Assembly: GCA_021324715.1 (NCBI GenBank)
Contig: JAJPIN010000062.1
Span: 1-19,988 of the forward strand
From: Nitrososphaeria archaeon
GTDB taxonomy: Archaea > Thermoproteota > Nitrososphaeria > Nitrososphaerales > Nitrososphaeraceae
Length of the DNA stretch: 19,988 nucleotides
Direction of reading: 5' to 3'
Shown here one piece after another: positions 1-7,033 of the stretch. The notes under the pieces are model-generated. The model was not told the DNA's origin and searched no databases. It saw only the letters and a program-made list of their open reading frames with translations. The translations under genes were made by a program, and so were the position numbers. Within the stretch, counting starts at the first letter, position 1, and each line of letters starts with the position of its first letter.

Positions 1-210
1 ATTTAGAACTAAAAAGTATTAGGTTTGCAAGGTAATGCACTGCAAATATAAATTATCTATTTGATAGGCCTTCAAACAAAAACGAACAGCACCTTACAAA
101 TCATCATGAGAAATTTGTTCTTTATCTGGGAATTCTTTAACTTGTCTTGTTCTTTGTGATATAAGTTCTCATTTTTAATCTTCATTTTTTCATCCGTTGG
201 TGCTTCGTGT

Positions 211-419
211 TCATTGTTGAGTACCACATTCAGGACACTGCAATACTCCGGGTTCATAACAACAATCATTATCTTCTTTTCAATTTCGGAATCAGTATAC
301 AGTAAACAAGAATGAATGACACATCCCGTAGTTGGACAGTATTGAGAATGAAGAGGTTCAATGTTAAATTCTTTTATATCGAATATTGGTGATTTTGATT
401 TGTAAATAATTATTGTCGG
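211..419 (-). pseudogene. Frameshifted small zinc-ribbon protein relic
   Basis: An open minus-strand frame begins near 419 and reads through YCPTTGCVIHSCLLYTD, a short cysteine-rich segment. It then loses frame at a run of four A (plus-strand T) at 277-280. Adding one A there continues the frame as EKEDNDCCYEPGVLQCPE and ends CGTQQ-stop at 211-213. The joined product has paired cysteines (CPTTGC, CC, CPEC) as in a zinc ribbon. No ATG, GTG or TTG lies in the upstream frame before its stop, so the 5' end is also damaged or misread. A 65-residue frame over 72-269 covers the same DNA but breaks the cysteine pattern, so I prefer the relic. A sequencing error in the homopolymer would give the same picture. 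The protein family is not recognised beyond its zinc ligands. Confidence 0.45.
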
Positions 420-593
420 TTATCTACATTATCTAGCTAGAATGTCGATTTAAGATTTTCATTTAAGATAGACGCAATATTTCGAATCTATCGGATGTAT
501 CGGACAAGTATTAGAGGCATTTAGTCAAACGTTAACTCTTACGAAACTAGGAAACTATATGTTTTAAGACTTCAGCTAGATATATGCTGCTTG

Positions 594-2078
594 ATGAAGT
601 TACTCATCGCTAACCGAGGAGAGATCGCAACAAGGATAGTCAAGAGCTGTATTAAACTTGACATAATTCCTTGTGGCGTGTATTCTGAAGCGGATAAAAA
701 CTCCGTTTATGTAAAATCCCTAAACGATGCTCTGAATATTGGAGGATTTACAGCAACAGATAGCTATCTGAGAATGGATAAGATAGTAAATGCTGCCAAG
801 AAACTCGGTTGTAGTATGGTACACCCAGGCTATGGGTTTCTTGCAGAAAATCTGCAGTTCTCTGAGCTTTGTGCAAAGGAGGGCCTCATTTTCGTCGGAC
901 CGTCTCCGGAAGTATTGAAAGTTTCTGGAGATAAATTGAGAGCAAAAGATGTTGCGTCTAAAGTTGCTCCGGTATTGGAGGGAATAGAAGTATCAAAGGA
1001 AGAAGAGGCCCTGAAAGTAGCACGTGATATCGGCTACCCAGTTATATTGAAAGCTGCTAGGGGTGGAGGAGGAAGAGGACTGCGGATTGCAAAGTCACCT
1101 GATGACATAAGTAAAGTCATTGATACTTCTAGAAATGAATCAATGATTAGCTTTGGTTCAGATAGATTATTTGTAGAAAAATATCTCGAACATCCGAGAC
1201 ATATTGAAGTGCAAATTCTTGGGGATAATTCAACTATAATCCAACTGGGCGAGAGGGAATGTTCTGTTCAGAGGCGTCACCAGAAGCTGATTGAAGAAAC
1301 ACCTTCACCGGCTCTCACAGATGAAATGAGAAAAAGAATTACAGATACCGCCATAGCCATAGTAAAAGAAATGAAATATGATAGCGCGGGAACAGTGGAA
1401 TTTCTTTTTAAAAATGAGCATTTTTACTTTATGGAAGTTAATTCTAGGATTCAGGTTGAGCATCCGGTAACTGAAGAGGTCACGGGTGTTGACCTAGTGG
1501 AGCAACAGCTCAACATAGCCACGGGAGCTGGTCTAACAATAAAACAAGAAGACGTGAAACCAAGAGGACATGCAATAGAGTGTCGCATTAACGCAGAACA
1601 TCCTTTGAGCTTTATTCCTTTTGCTGGCACGATCAGGTCATTCACTCCTCCCCTTGATACAAAGGATGTAAGAATAGACACAGCACTCTCAGCGGGTAGC
1701 ACGATACCACCATATTACGACTCGCTTATAGCCAAGCTGATATGCTTTGCTGACACCAGATTTGATGCGATTGAAAAAATGAAGCAGTCTCTTTCTGTGT
1801 TTAGGATTTCAGGTATTCCGACAACAATTCCATTTCACTTGTCAGCATTAAATGATACAAGCTTCATAGAAGGTAGCTACGACACATCATTTGTTGACAA
1901 TTTGAAACCATATTCAGTAATAGATGGAGAGGTAGCGTCTGCTATACTATGCCAGTTGCCAAGGAAAATAAAATTTGTGGTAACTGAAGGTAATTCTAAT
2001 GAGAATGCTTGGATGAAGAGCAGATTTAGTGATTCTAATTTTGATCATTACTTTTCAATTTCAAGATGGGATTTATAA
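594..2078 (+). CDS. accC: Biotin carboxylase subunit of acyl-CoA carboxylase
   Basis: Carboxylates the biotin of BCCP using ATP and bicarbonate, the first half-reaction of acetyl-/propionyl-CoA carboxylase, in the cytoplasm. The N-terminal domain (about residues 1-115) starts MKLLIANRGEIATR. The ATP-grasp domain (about 115-320) carries the glycine loop KAARGGGGRG near 153-162, the ERECSVQRRHQKLIEE stretch near 220-235 and the active-site EVNSRIQVEHPVTE near 281-294. The C-terminal domain follows, and the last ~50 residues are poorly conserved. Length (494 aa) is normal for AccC. I chose ATG 594; a TTG lies directly before it at 591. A TATA-like ACTATATG (554-561) fits a short leader. BCCP starts 3 bp after the stop, so the two are co-transcribed. 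In Thaumarchaeota this enzyme works in the 3-hydroxypropionate/4-hydroxybutyrate cycle; whether this copy does is inference. Confidence 0.95.
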   Translation: MKLLIANRGEIATRIVKSCIKLDIIPCGVYSEADKNSVYVKSLNDALNIGGFTATDSYLRMDKIVNAAKKLGCSMVHPGYGFLAENLQFSELCAKEGLIFVGPSPEVLKVSGDKLRAKDVASKVAPVLEGIEVSKEEEALKVARDIGYPVILKAARGGGGRGLRIAKSPDDISKVIDTSRNESMISFGSDRLFVEKYLEHPRHIEVQILGDNSTIIQLGERECSVQRRHQKLIEETPSPALTDEMRKRITDTAIAIVKEMKYDSAGTVEFLFKNEHFYFMEVNSRIQVEHPVTEEVTGVDLVEQQLNIATGAGLTIKQEDVKPRGHAIECRINAEHPLSFIPFAGTIRSFTPPLDTKDVRIDTALSAGSTIPPYYDSLIAKLICFADTRFDAIEKMKQSLSVFRISGIPTTIPFHLSALNDTSFIEGSYDTSFVDNLKPYSVIDGEVASAILCQLPRKIKFVVTEGNSNENAWMKSRFSDSNFDHYFSISRWDL

Positions 2079-2081
2079 TAT

Positions 2082-2513
2082 ATGAAAGTCGATGTTAATG
2101 GTAACGAATATAACATAGTCATAATGGGCCATAACGTTCTTGTTAATGGGAAACATTTATCTGCTATATTCTATGAAAACGAAATTACAATAGATGGCAA
2201 GAAATTTTATCTAGACTACATGGAAGAAGGTGATCCATCATTGATGATTGTAAACGGAATGGCATACGTTGTTTCTAAACGTTCTGAACCTACTGATTTC
2301 ATGAAACAAATTAAGGCGCCTATAAGTGGTAGGATAATAGAAGTGTTAGTAAAGTCTGGAGATGACATAAAAAAGGGTCAGCTTCTGTTTGTTCTTGATG
2401 CAATGAAGATGCAAAATCAGATTAACTCTCCGACAATAGCCAAAATATCAGATTTAATGGTCCGTATAGGCCAGACTGTAAAAACAGGTGATGTTCTAGC
2501 TACTCTTGTGTAA
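2082..2513 (+). CDS. accB: Biotin carboxyl carrier protein (BCCP)
   Basis: Carries carboxybiotin between AccC and the carboxyltransferase. The C-terminal biotinyl domain (about residues 74-143) starts with IKAPISGRI and holds the biotinylation motif DAMKMQ, with Lys109 as the modified residue, 35 residues from the C-terminus as is usual. The N-terminal ~70 residues look like a short beta-rich segment rather than the Pro/Ala-rich linker of bacterial AccB; archaeal BCCPs of about 140-170 aa have this layout. It begins 3 bp after the accC stop, so translation is probably coupled. The gene ends 31 bp from the convergent CBS-zinc-finger gene and no clear terminator hairpin lies between them. A lipoyl carrier is ruled out by AMKM and by the neighbour accC. 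Confidence 0.94.
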   Translation: MKVDVNGNEYNIVIMGHNVLVNGKHLSAIFYENEITIDGKKFYLDYMEEGDPSLMIVNGMAYVVSKRSEPTDFMKQIKAPISGRIIEVLVKSGDDIKKGQLLFVLDAMKMQNQINSPTIAKISDLMVRIGQTVKTGDVLATLV

Positions 2514-2544
2514 AGCTAAGTTTAGTATCAAAGCATCTGTTACG

Positions 2545-3120
2545 CTACTTCCATTTTCTAAGGTCACCCTCTAATAAACCGCTTCCCAAGTGTATCCTAT
2601 CTATATGCTTCGACAATTCGGACTTGTCACTAAATTTAGACTCACAATATGGACAGGTTAAGATGGGAGTTTCAGACGTTTGAGGTTTCTCTAACTCAAC
2701 AAGATCAATGTTTCTTTCTGGTACATTTCCAGCAAGCGACATTAATGTAACGACGCCAATTATTTTCCCCTGTTCTAATACTGGAAGACGTCGCAAACTC
2801 TTTTCTCGCATTATCTTTATAGCTTCAATACATGATGTCTGCTTATCGACTGTAATTAGTGGAGTGGTCATAATTTTTTTTATTTTGGCCTTGTACATCC
2901 CCAGACTCTTTGCCACGGCCCGATATATTATATCCCGTTCAGTAACAATACCACTTACCGCCCCGCTTTCAGAATCTCTTACTAATATGCTTGTTACACC
3001 ATTTTCTTCCATAGTCCTCGCAACTTCATTTATAGATGCAGAATCGTCCAAGATAACAACATTATGGTCCATTACATTAGTAACAGGAGCATCTAGATTC
3101 TTGTCTTCAGATAATTTCAT
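2545..3120 (-). CDS. CBS-domain pair with C-terminal C2H2 zinc finger
   Basis: Two CBS repeats (about residues 13-70 and 82-135) form one Bateman module, which in known families binds adenine nucleotides and senses energy state. The repeats show the usual GIVTERDI and KSLRRLPVLE-type strands. After a short linker the tail has C156, C159, H172 and H177, a classic C-X2-C-X12-H-X4-H zinc finger (CPYCESKF...HIDRIH). CBS-zinc-finger fusions suggest a ligand-controlled nucleic-acid or protein contact, but no target is known here. ATG 3120 is 26 bp from a TATA-like box (about 3141-3151, minus strand), fitting a leaderless transcript. The same finger spacing recurs in the 59-aa protein at 5762. Confidence 0.88.
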   Translation of the reverse strand: MKLSEDKNLDAPVTNVMDHNVVILDDSASINEVARTMEENGVTSILVRDSESGAVSGIVTERDIIYRAVAKSLGMYKAKIKKIMTTPLITVDKQTSCIEAIKIMREKSLRRLPVLEQGKIIGVVTLMSLAGNVPERNIDLVELEKPQTSETPILTCPYCESKFSDKSELSKHIDRIHLGSGLLEGDLRKWK

Positions 3121-3257
3121 TGATATTTATTAGAATAATTTCCATTTATTAAAACTATGTGTATATTGTAAACTTAGAGTATTAATCTCCATCCTTGACA
3201 TAAATTTGGAGTCGGCATAACTCAAATAAATTAGATTTTGTTGAAGAAACCTAACAG

Positions 3258-3356
3258 ATGGAATATTTTGTAGAACTTCCTCCTTTACATTTTTCTTACG
3301 ACAAATTTTACCATATTTTATCTTGCAGATTATTCCACATTACTAATATGTATTAA
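3258..3356 (+). pseudogene. Possible N-terminal remnant of a Fe/Mn superoxide dismutase
   Basis: A 32-residue frame starts at ATG 3258 with MEYFVELPPLHFSYDKFYHI. The VELPPLxFxYD segment matches the hallmark N-terminus of Fe/Mn superoxide dismutases, where ELPPLPYxYDALEPxI is typical. After about residue 20 the resemblance fades and the frame stops at 3354-3356. The metal-ligand histidine helix and the whole catalytic domain are absent. It sits in an otherwise empty AT-rich gap between two minus-strand genes. It could be a decayed gene end or a chance match; the identification rests on about 11 residues. Confidence 0.3.
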
Positions 3357-3371
3357 TTTAACTTCTCTTGA

Positions 3372-3794
3372 TTATTTTACAACTAACACTGGACAGGGAG
3401 CGTTCACGACAACTCCAGTTGCAGTGCTACCAAGCATATAACGGAATTCTGAAACGCTCCTTATGCCAATCACTATGAGATCTATATTTTCTTTATCCGC
3501 GTATTCCGCTATTTCATCAATAACAGAAGATTCCGCTTTTATTATCTGTGTTTCTAGGTCAACTCCGGCCGAAACGGATTGTTCGGAAATATTATCAAGA
3601 TAGGCATAATCATGTTTAGTTGCGTTCCCAGGATTTTCTTCGGGAAAATATTTTCCGGCGGGGACAACATGGAGTGCCATGACATCCGCGGAAAGTTCTT
3701 GACCCAATTTGATTGCATAATCTACGGCTCTCTTTGAATTTTCTGAGCCGTCAAGAGCGACAAGTATTTTTTTTATTTTGAGGTCTTTGTACAT
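3372..3794 (-). CDS. Universal stress protein (UspA family)
   Basis: A 140-residue single-domain Usp. The N-terminus KKILVALDGSENSKRAVDYA has the ATP-contacting Asp15, and the C-terminus has the nucleotide-loop region GIRSVSEFRYMLGSTA followed by NAPCPVLVVK. In ATP-binding members the loop is G-X2-G-X9-G-[ST]; here the second glycine is Ser113, so ATP binding may be weakened, though the GST segment (122-124) is kept. I start at ATG 3794 rather than at the GTG or other codons up to 3830, because the family begins at this point and a start at 3794 leaves 5 bp after the upstream stop. It is the second gene of an operon with the membrane zinc-ribbon gene and should share its promoter and dyad operator. 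Confidence 0.9.
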   Translation of the reverse strand: MYKDLKIKKILVALDGSENSKRAVDYAIKLGQELSADVMALHVVPAGKYFPEENPGNATKHDYAYLDNISEQSVSAGVDLETQIIKAESSVIDEIAEYADKENIDLIVIGIRSVSEFRYMLGSTATGVVVNAPCPVLVVK

Positions 3795-3799
3795 GTTAC

Positions 3800-4162
3800 T
3801 CAGCTCACTCTTACTGCTTTTGACCCACAATTAGGACATGCAACTTTTCTGTGCTCACGACCGCAGTTCATGCATGAGAAGGTAAGAGGCTTGTATAGGG
3901 AGCTCTTACCCAAGCCCCGACCCTGACCAGATTCGAAGGAGAAAAATGACTTGTAATAACCCCTTATTCCTCCCATTCCAGCTTTTCTTATCATAACCTC
4001 GGCTCTAATGATATTAAGGGAAAAGAGAACAACTATAGATGCAAGAAATCCAATTGGAAATGGTAGGAGCAAAGATAGTATGACAACTGTACCCAGAGAG
4101 ATTAACATCCATGCGAGTTGATTCTTCCCAGTTAGGTTCTCGTACTCATTAGGATTAGTCAT
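3800..4162 (-). CDS. Two-TM membrane protein with C-terminal zinc ribbon
   Basis: A 120-residue protein of unrecognised family. Two hydrophobic helices (about residues 17-33 and 36-53, the second starting after a PFPIG turn) form a hairpin. A basic, glycine-rich linker follows, and then a zinc ribbon with C97-X2-C100 and C109-X2-C112. The ribbon is presumably cytoplasmic. I chose ATG 4162 over an upstream start at 4237, because a TATA-like box (4185-4192, minus) lies 26 bp before it and the 21-bp perfect palindrome at 4207-4227 would otherwise lie inside the coding region. It is the first gene of an operon with UspA, 5 bp apart, suggesting a stress-linked membrane role. That role is inference. 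Confidence 0.75.
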   Translation of the reverse strand: MTNPNEYENLTGKNQLAWMLISLGTVVILSLLLPFPIGFLASIVVLFSLNIIRAEVMIRKAGMGGIRGYYKSFFSFESGQGRGLGKSSLYKPLTFSCMNCGREHRKVACPNCGSKAVRVS

Positions 4163-4482
4163 CAGATGAATTATCTTCTTTATGATATTTATCCCCTTGG
4201 AGTTTGGTGTATTGCACTGCAATACACTTGCCACCAACTTGAATGAATTTTGTTTACAAAACGCATACCAGGTAAATCCGAATACTGAGCTTGATCAATT
4301 CGCTGGTCTTGTTAATGCCAAGTTTGTGCCTATGTAATTAGGTAGCACTTTTCAAGGCGAATATATGGTAGATAACTCGTGTGGGACAAGAGTGGTGATA
4401 AGCCTTCAGGTTTGATCCTAAACATAAAAAAAATATGTACTACTATACATAAATTAATTGCATATTTTTAGTGTGAGATTAT
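4163..4482. other. Divergent intergenic region
   Basis: 320 bp between the divergent zinc-ribbon/UspA operon and the glycosyltransferase gene. It contains the minus-strand TATA-like box (4185-4192), the 21-bp palindrome (4207-4227) and, on the right, AT-rich tracts (about 4446-4470) that probably hold the glycosyltransferase core promoter. The stretch 4228-4430 shows no convincing gene. Confidence 0.5.
4207..4227 (-). promoter_or_regulatory. Perfect 21-bp palindrome, operator of the zinc-ribbon/UspA operon
   Basis: The arm GTGTATTGCA (4207-4216) is followed by one C and by its exact reverse complement to 4227. The centre (4217) is 55 bp before ATG 4162 and about 15 bp upstream of the TATA-like box at 4185-4192. 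It is the most complete copy of the TGYAWTKCASTGYA element found at five other promoters here. With a one-base loop it is unlikely to be an RNA hairpin; a dimeric regulator site is the better reading. Confidence 0.6.
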
Positions 4483-5643
4483 ATGAAAATTCTGATGGTT
4501 TCAACTGAATATCCGCCAATGAAGGGTGGCGTTGCACACTATTCTCAGAAGTTGGTCGGTTCCTTAAGGAATGAAGGTTTGAAGGTTTCTGTCGTGTGTA
4601 ACGAAGCTGGGAGTGGAGACTATACGGGCATCTCCCCGTATAACCGTCACAATTCAGATGTTCTGATAAAGGCAGTTGAAGAATTCAAACCGAACGTGGT
4701 TCATGTCCAATATGAACCAGGACTATATGGCATACATCTGGATCCAATAAACCCCAGAAGGACAAATACAAATATTGAATCTTTTTATCACGATTGCACG
4801 ATTCCCATAGTTACCACATTCCATTCTGCCTATACTTTTGAACAGTGGATGAGATTAATAGTTCCTGTAAGTAGTGGAAGGTTCGGCAGGATGGGAACAT
4901 TTTTACGAACTATGTATGACTATTGGACCCATCTTCTAAATTACTCTTCATTCAATTCACTAAACAGAGCCAAAATAGGACCTAATAGAGCAGGAATTGT
5001 TTTTTCAAAATATCTTCAAAATCTAATACCGGGAAGCTATCTAATATATCATGGATCGGAACCGAGTGTCACCTGTCCTGTAGACAAGACTGAAGTGAGA
5101 AAAAAATTTTTACTTCCTGAAGATGTCAACATTGCACTTGCTGTTGGATTTATGACAGCTACCAAGGGATGGGATATCATTAAAAAAATGAGAGTTCCCA
5201 ATGACTGGAAAATTGTCATAAATTCTTCAAAAAATCATTATAGCAAGGAAAAAATGAAAAAAAGGTTTGAAAATGACGGCGTAATTGATCTCAGCAGAGG
5301 ATTTCTCGATGACCGAGAGCTGTCATCGCTATTATATTCAGCAGATACGCTTATCCTTCCATACAAGGTAAGTTCTGCTTCGGGGGTAATGTTTGATGGG
5401 TTTGCTCATGGCCTTCCATTCATATCAAGCAAAATAGAATTTTTCAAGGAGTTTTCTGATATGGGATTAGGTATATCAGTTGACAGGAATCCTTCCGATT
5501 TTTCAGGAGCGCTTCTAGAACTCAAGGGACATTATAAAAAATATAAAGATGCAGTGTCAGAATTTAGTAAGAACCTTAGCTGGAAAGAAGTAGGTAGAAA
5601 GCATATTGTACTCTACGAATCAATTGCTAAAACCCCTTTTTAG
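4483..5643 (+). CDS. GT4-type glycosyltransferase (GT-B fold)
   Basis: Transfers a sugar from a nucleotide-sugar donor; acceptor unknown. The N-terminal Rossmann domain begins MKILMVSTEYPPMKGGVAHY, with the G15-G16 loop typical of GT4, and has the VVHVQYEPGLYGIH strand near 72-85. The C-terminal donor domain has IYHGSEP (188-194), the ATKGW donor-binding lysine (K228) and the SxSGVMFDGFAHGLPFIS segment (298-315), in the position of the EX7E region. The length of 386 is usual. No membrane segment is present, so it is probably a cytoplasmic or peripheral enzyme for glycolipid, glycan or glycoprotein synthesis. It stands alone with no neighbouring sugar genes. ATG 4483 follows AT-rich promoter-like DNA; alternative starts are far downstream. 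Confidence 0.88.
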   Translation: MKILMVSTEYPPMKGGVAHYSQKLVGSLRNEGLKVSVVCNEAGSGDYTGISPYNRHNSDVLIKAVEEFKPNVVHVQYEPGLYGIHLDPINPRRTNTNIESFYHDCTIPIVTTFHSAYTFEQWMRLIVPVSSGRFGRMGTFLRTMYDYWTHLLNYSSFNSLNRAKIGPNRAGIVFSKYLQNLIPGSYLIYHGSEPSVTCPVDKTEVRKKFLLPEDVNIALAVGFMTATKGWDIIKKMRVPNDWKIVINSSKNHYSKEKMKKRFENDGVIDLSRGFLDDRELSSLLYSADTLILPYKVSSASGVMFDGFAHGLPFISSKIEFFKEFSDMGLGISVDRNPSDFSGALLELKGHYKKYKDAVSEFSKNLSWKEVGRKHIVLYESIAKTPF

Positions 5644-5761
5644 TCTTAAAAGGTAGATAAACGATAAAGGGTAATACTATTACATGGATCTAAAATTAAT
5701 CTCTTTGGTTGGGATTTACCGCCATTTATAATAGCATCTAGTATCTTATATGAAATAGGTT

Positions 5762-5941
5762 ATGTCAGATTCTAATAAATCAGATGATGTCGCTGAAGAT
5801 TTTGATTATCCTGAATCAGGACCTGCAGTAAGCACTAATGAAAGCGGAGTGTCAAAAATCATTTGTCAAATATGCGGTTTGACGTTTTCTTCATATTCTG
5901 AATACGAAGTGCATTTTTCTAGTAGTCATACAGATGATTGA
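5762..5941 (+). CDS. 59-aa C2H2 zinc-finger protein
   Basis: A small gene: an acidic, disordered N-terminus (about residues 1-30, rich in Asp, Ser and Glu) followed by one zinc finger with C35, C38, H51 and H56, spacing C-X2-C-X12-H-X4-H. The finger (CQICGLTFSS...HFSSSH) has the same spacing as the tail of the CBS protein at 2545, and about nine of 22 positions match. A TATA-like TTTATAAT (5725-5732) sits 33 bp before ATG 5762, and no other start is in frame nearby. Single-finger proteins of this size are common in Thaumarchaeota and their partners are mostly unknown. Binding to DNA, RNA or protein is possible. Confidence 0.7.
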   Translation: MSDSNKSDDVAEDFDYPESGPAVSTNESGVSKIICQICGLTFSSYSEYEVHFSSSHTDD

Positions 5942-6193
5942 AGATGTTATCACCAAAGGAGTAACGACCTAAATAGTCGCGAGGAAAGATAATCAATAAT
6001 CGTATACTTCTGCCAAGTTCTCAGTTTTGAAATTTGCTTAACTGTCTTCCTTGGCCATTATCTATTGTAATTCGCGTTTCTAATTCACGTTTTTAATATT
6101 GTATGGACCATCGTCAACGTGGTGATGCCCAAAGATTCAGGGATTCCTATTTTAAATCCAAAATTGAGGTTTGGCAAAAAGCAGAAGACACGG

Positions 6194-6694
6194 TTACAAT
6201 TTTGGAAGTAGCTGTAACAAATGATCAGCAAATCTTGAGTAAATTTTATGCCCTTTCTGATAATTTTTGTCAATAAACTCTGTGATCATGTTTGGATCCT
6301 TAGCAATTCGACTAAAGATGTCTTTTTCGGTTATTATACCCACCATTTTGTTATCGGCATCGACAACAATTAACCTTCTTACATTCTTGGAATCCATTAA
6401 TTTCATTGCTTGACTGATAGAATGATCAGATTTGATAGAAATTATTGGTTTATTCATGAATTTAGTTAGCGGCATCGATAAAAATACTGTCAGTTTACCT
6501 AAAGCACGAACGATATCTCTTTCCGTAATTATTCCCACAGGTATTTTGTCATTGCCTTGCTCTTTTATAACAACTACACACCCTATATCATTATCATACA
6601 TGACCTTGCACGCAGCCATGACATCCTGATTCTCGTTTTCAGTTTTGACGTCGGTTTTCATAACATTCGAAACCAACACTGAATCTAAACTCAT
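6194..6694 (-). CDS. CBS-domain pair protein
   Basis: A stand-alone Bateman module of 166 residues with CBS repeats at about 10-66 (PVGIITERDIVRALG) and 79-132 (MVGIITEKDIFSRIA). Such proteins bind AMP/ATP or related ligands and regulate partners. A 30-residue tail follows the second repeat. The protein is a clear paralogue of the one at 18670: the same order, lengths and signatures (YDNDIGCV/YTNDIGCV, ITERDIVR/ITERDVVR, SMPLTKFMNKP/QTPLKTLMSTP) and related tails. ATG 6694 has a TATA-like box (6715-6722, minus) about 24 bp upstream and a 26-bp dyad beyond it. The homologous tail supports the stop at 6194. Confidence 0.9.
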   Translation of the reverse strand: MSLDSVLVSNVMKTDVKTENENQDVMAACKVMYDNDIGCVVVIKEQGNDKIPVGIITERDIVRALGKLTVFLSMPLTKFMNKPIISIKSDHSISQAMKLMDSKNVRRLIVVDADNKMVGIITEKDIFSRIAKDPNMITEFIDKNYQKGHKIYSRFADHLLQLLPKL

Positions 6695-7014
6695 TAGGAT
6701 ATCAAGTAAACCACAATATTTGAATGTAAAGTAACGCTAGTAGCGCTAATAGCGTTAATGTCTATTTTGAGCAGATTTTCTTCATTCACTGGGCAAAACA
6801 ATATCTTAAATCAGCCCAAAAGCACAGAAACGATGCACAAAAACAACTTTCACGTTAGTTAAAAAAGCACTAGCAGTAAGGCAAATTGGAAGAAAAAATT
6901 TTTCACTTTGGCAAGATACTTTTCATTCTGGTTCGATAACCAAAAATAGAGAATGGCAGCAAAGATTATAATTTCCGTTGCTGTTCTGAGCAGTATTCGT
7001 TATGAGATTAACCT
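6695..7014. other. Divergent intergenic region
   Basis: 320 bp between the CBS gene and the PsbP-like gene. It holds the CBS-gene TATA-like box (6715-6722, minus), the 26-bp dyad (6732-6757), a plus-strand TATA-like ATTATAAT (6965-6972) and the first unit of the 13-bp tandem repeat (7002-7014). The segment 6760-6960 shows no supported gene. Confidence 0.45.
6732..6757 (-). promoter_or_regulatory. Inverted repeat upstream of CBS gene
   Basis: TAACGCTA (6732-6739) and TAGCGTTA (6750-6757) are exact reverse complements separated by 10 bp, and AGCGCT (6742-6747) at the centre is itself palindromic. The block also reads as three related 9-mers. The centre (6744.5) is 50 bp before ATG 6694 and about 26 bp upstream of the TATA-like box. 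This is the same position as the TGYAWTKCASTGYA elements, but the sequence is different. Confidence 0.5.
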
Positions 7015-7033
7015 ATGAGATTAACCTATGAGA
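7002..7033 (+). repeat. 13-bp tandem duplication across the start codon
   Basis: ATGAGATTAACCT occurs at 7002-7014 and again at 7015-7027, and the first six bases (ATGAGA) recur at 7028-7033. The copies are identical. Because 13 is not a multiple of three, ATG 7002 is out of frame with the gene and opens a 9-codon frame ending TGA at 7029-7031, while ATG 7015 opens the long frame. Confidence 0.85.

Noticed and set aside
489..504. Direct repeat of TATCGGA before accC
   Set aside because: Two 7-bp copies with no fixed relation to the promoter; too weak to call.
2708..3133. 141-residue plus-strand frame
   Set aside because: It is a shadow of the CBS-zinc-finger gene, whose domains and zinc ligands are intact on the minus strand.
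4380..4425. tRNA-like TGATCC segment
   Set aside because: No acceptor stem, anticodon arm or matched T-arm could be folded around it.
6103..6276. 57-codon plus-strand frame starting MDHRQRGDAQ
   Set aside because: It reads protein-like, but it overlaps the tail of the CBS gene antisense. That tail is supported by its paralogue at 18670, and the nearest TATA-like box is only about 10 bp from the ATG.
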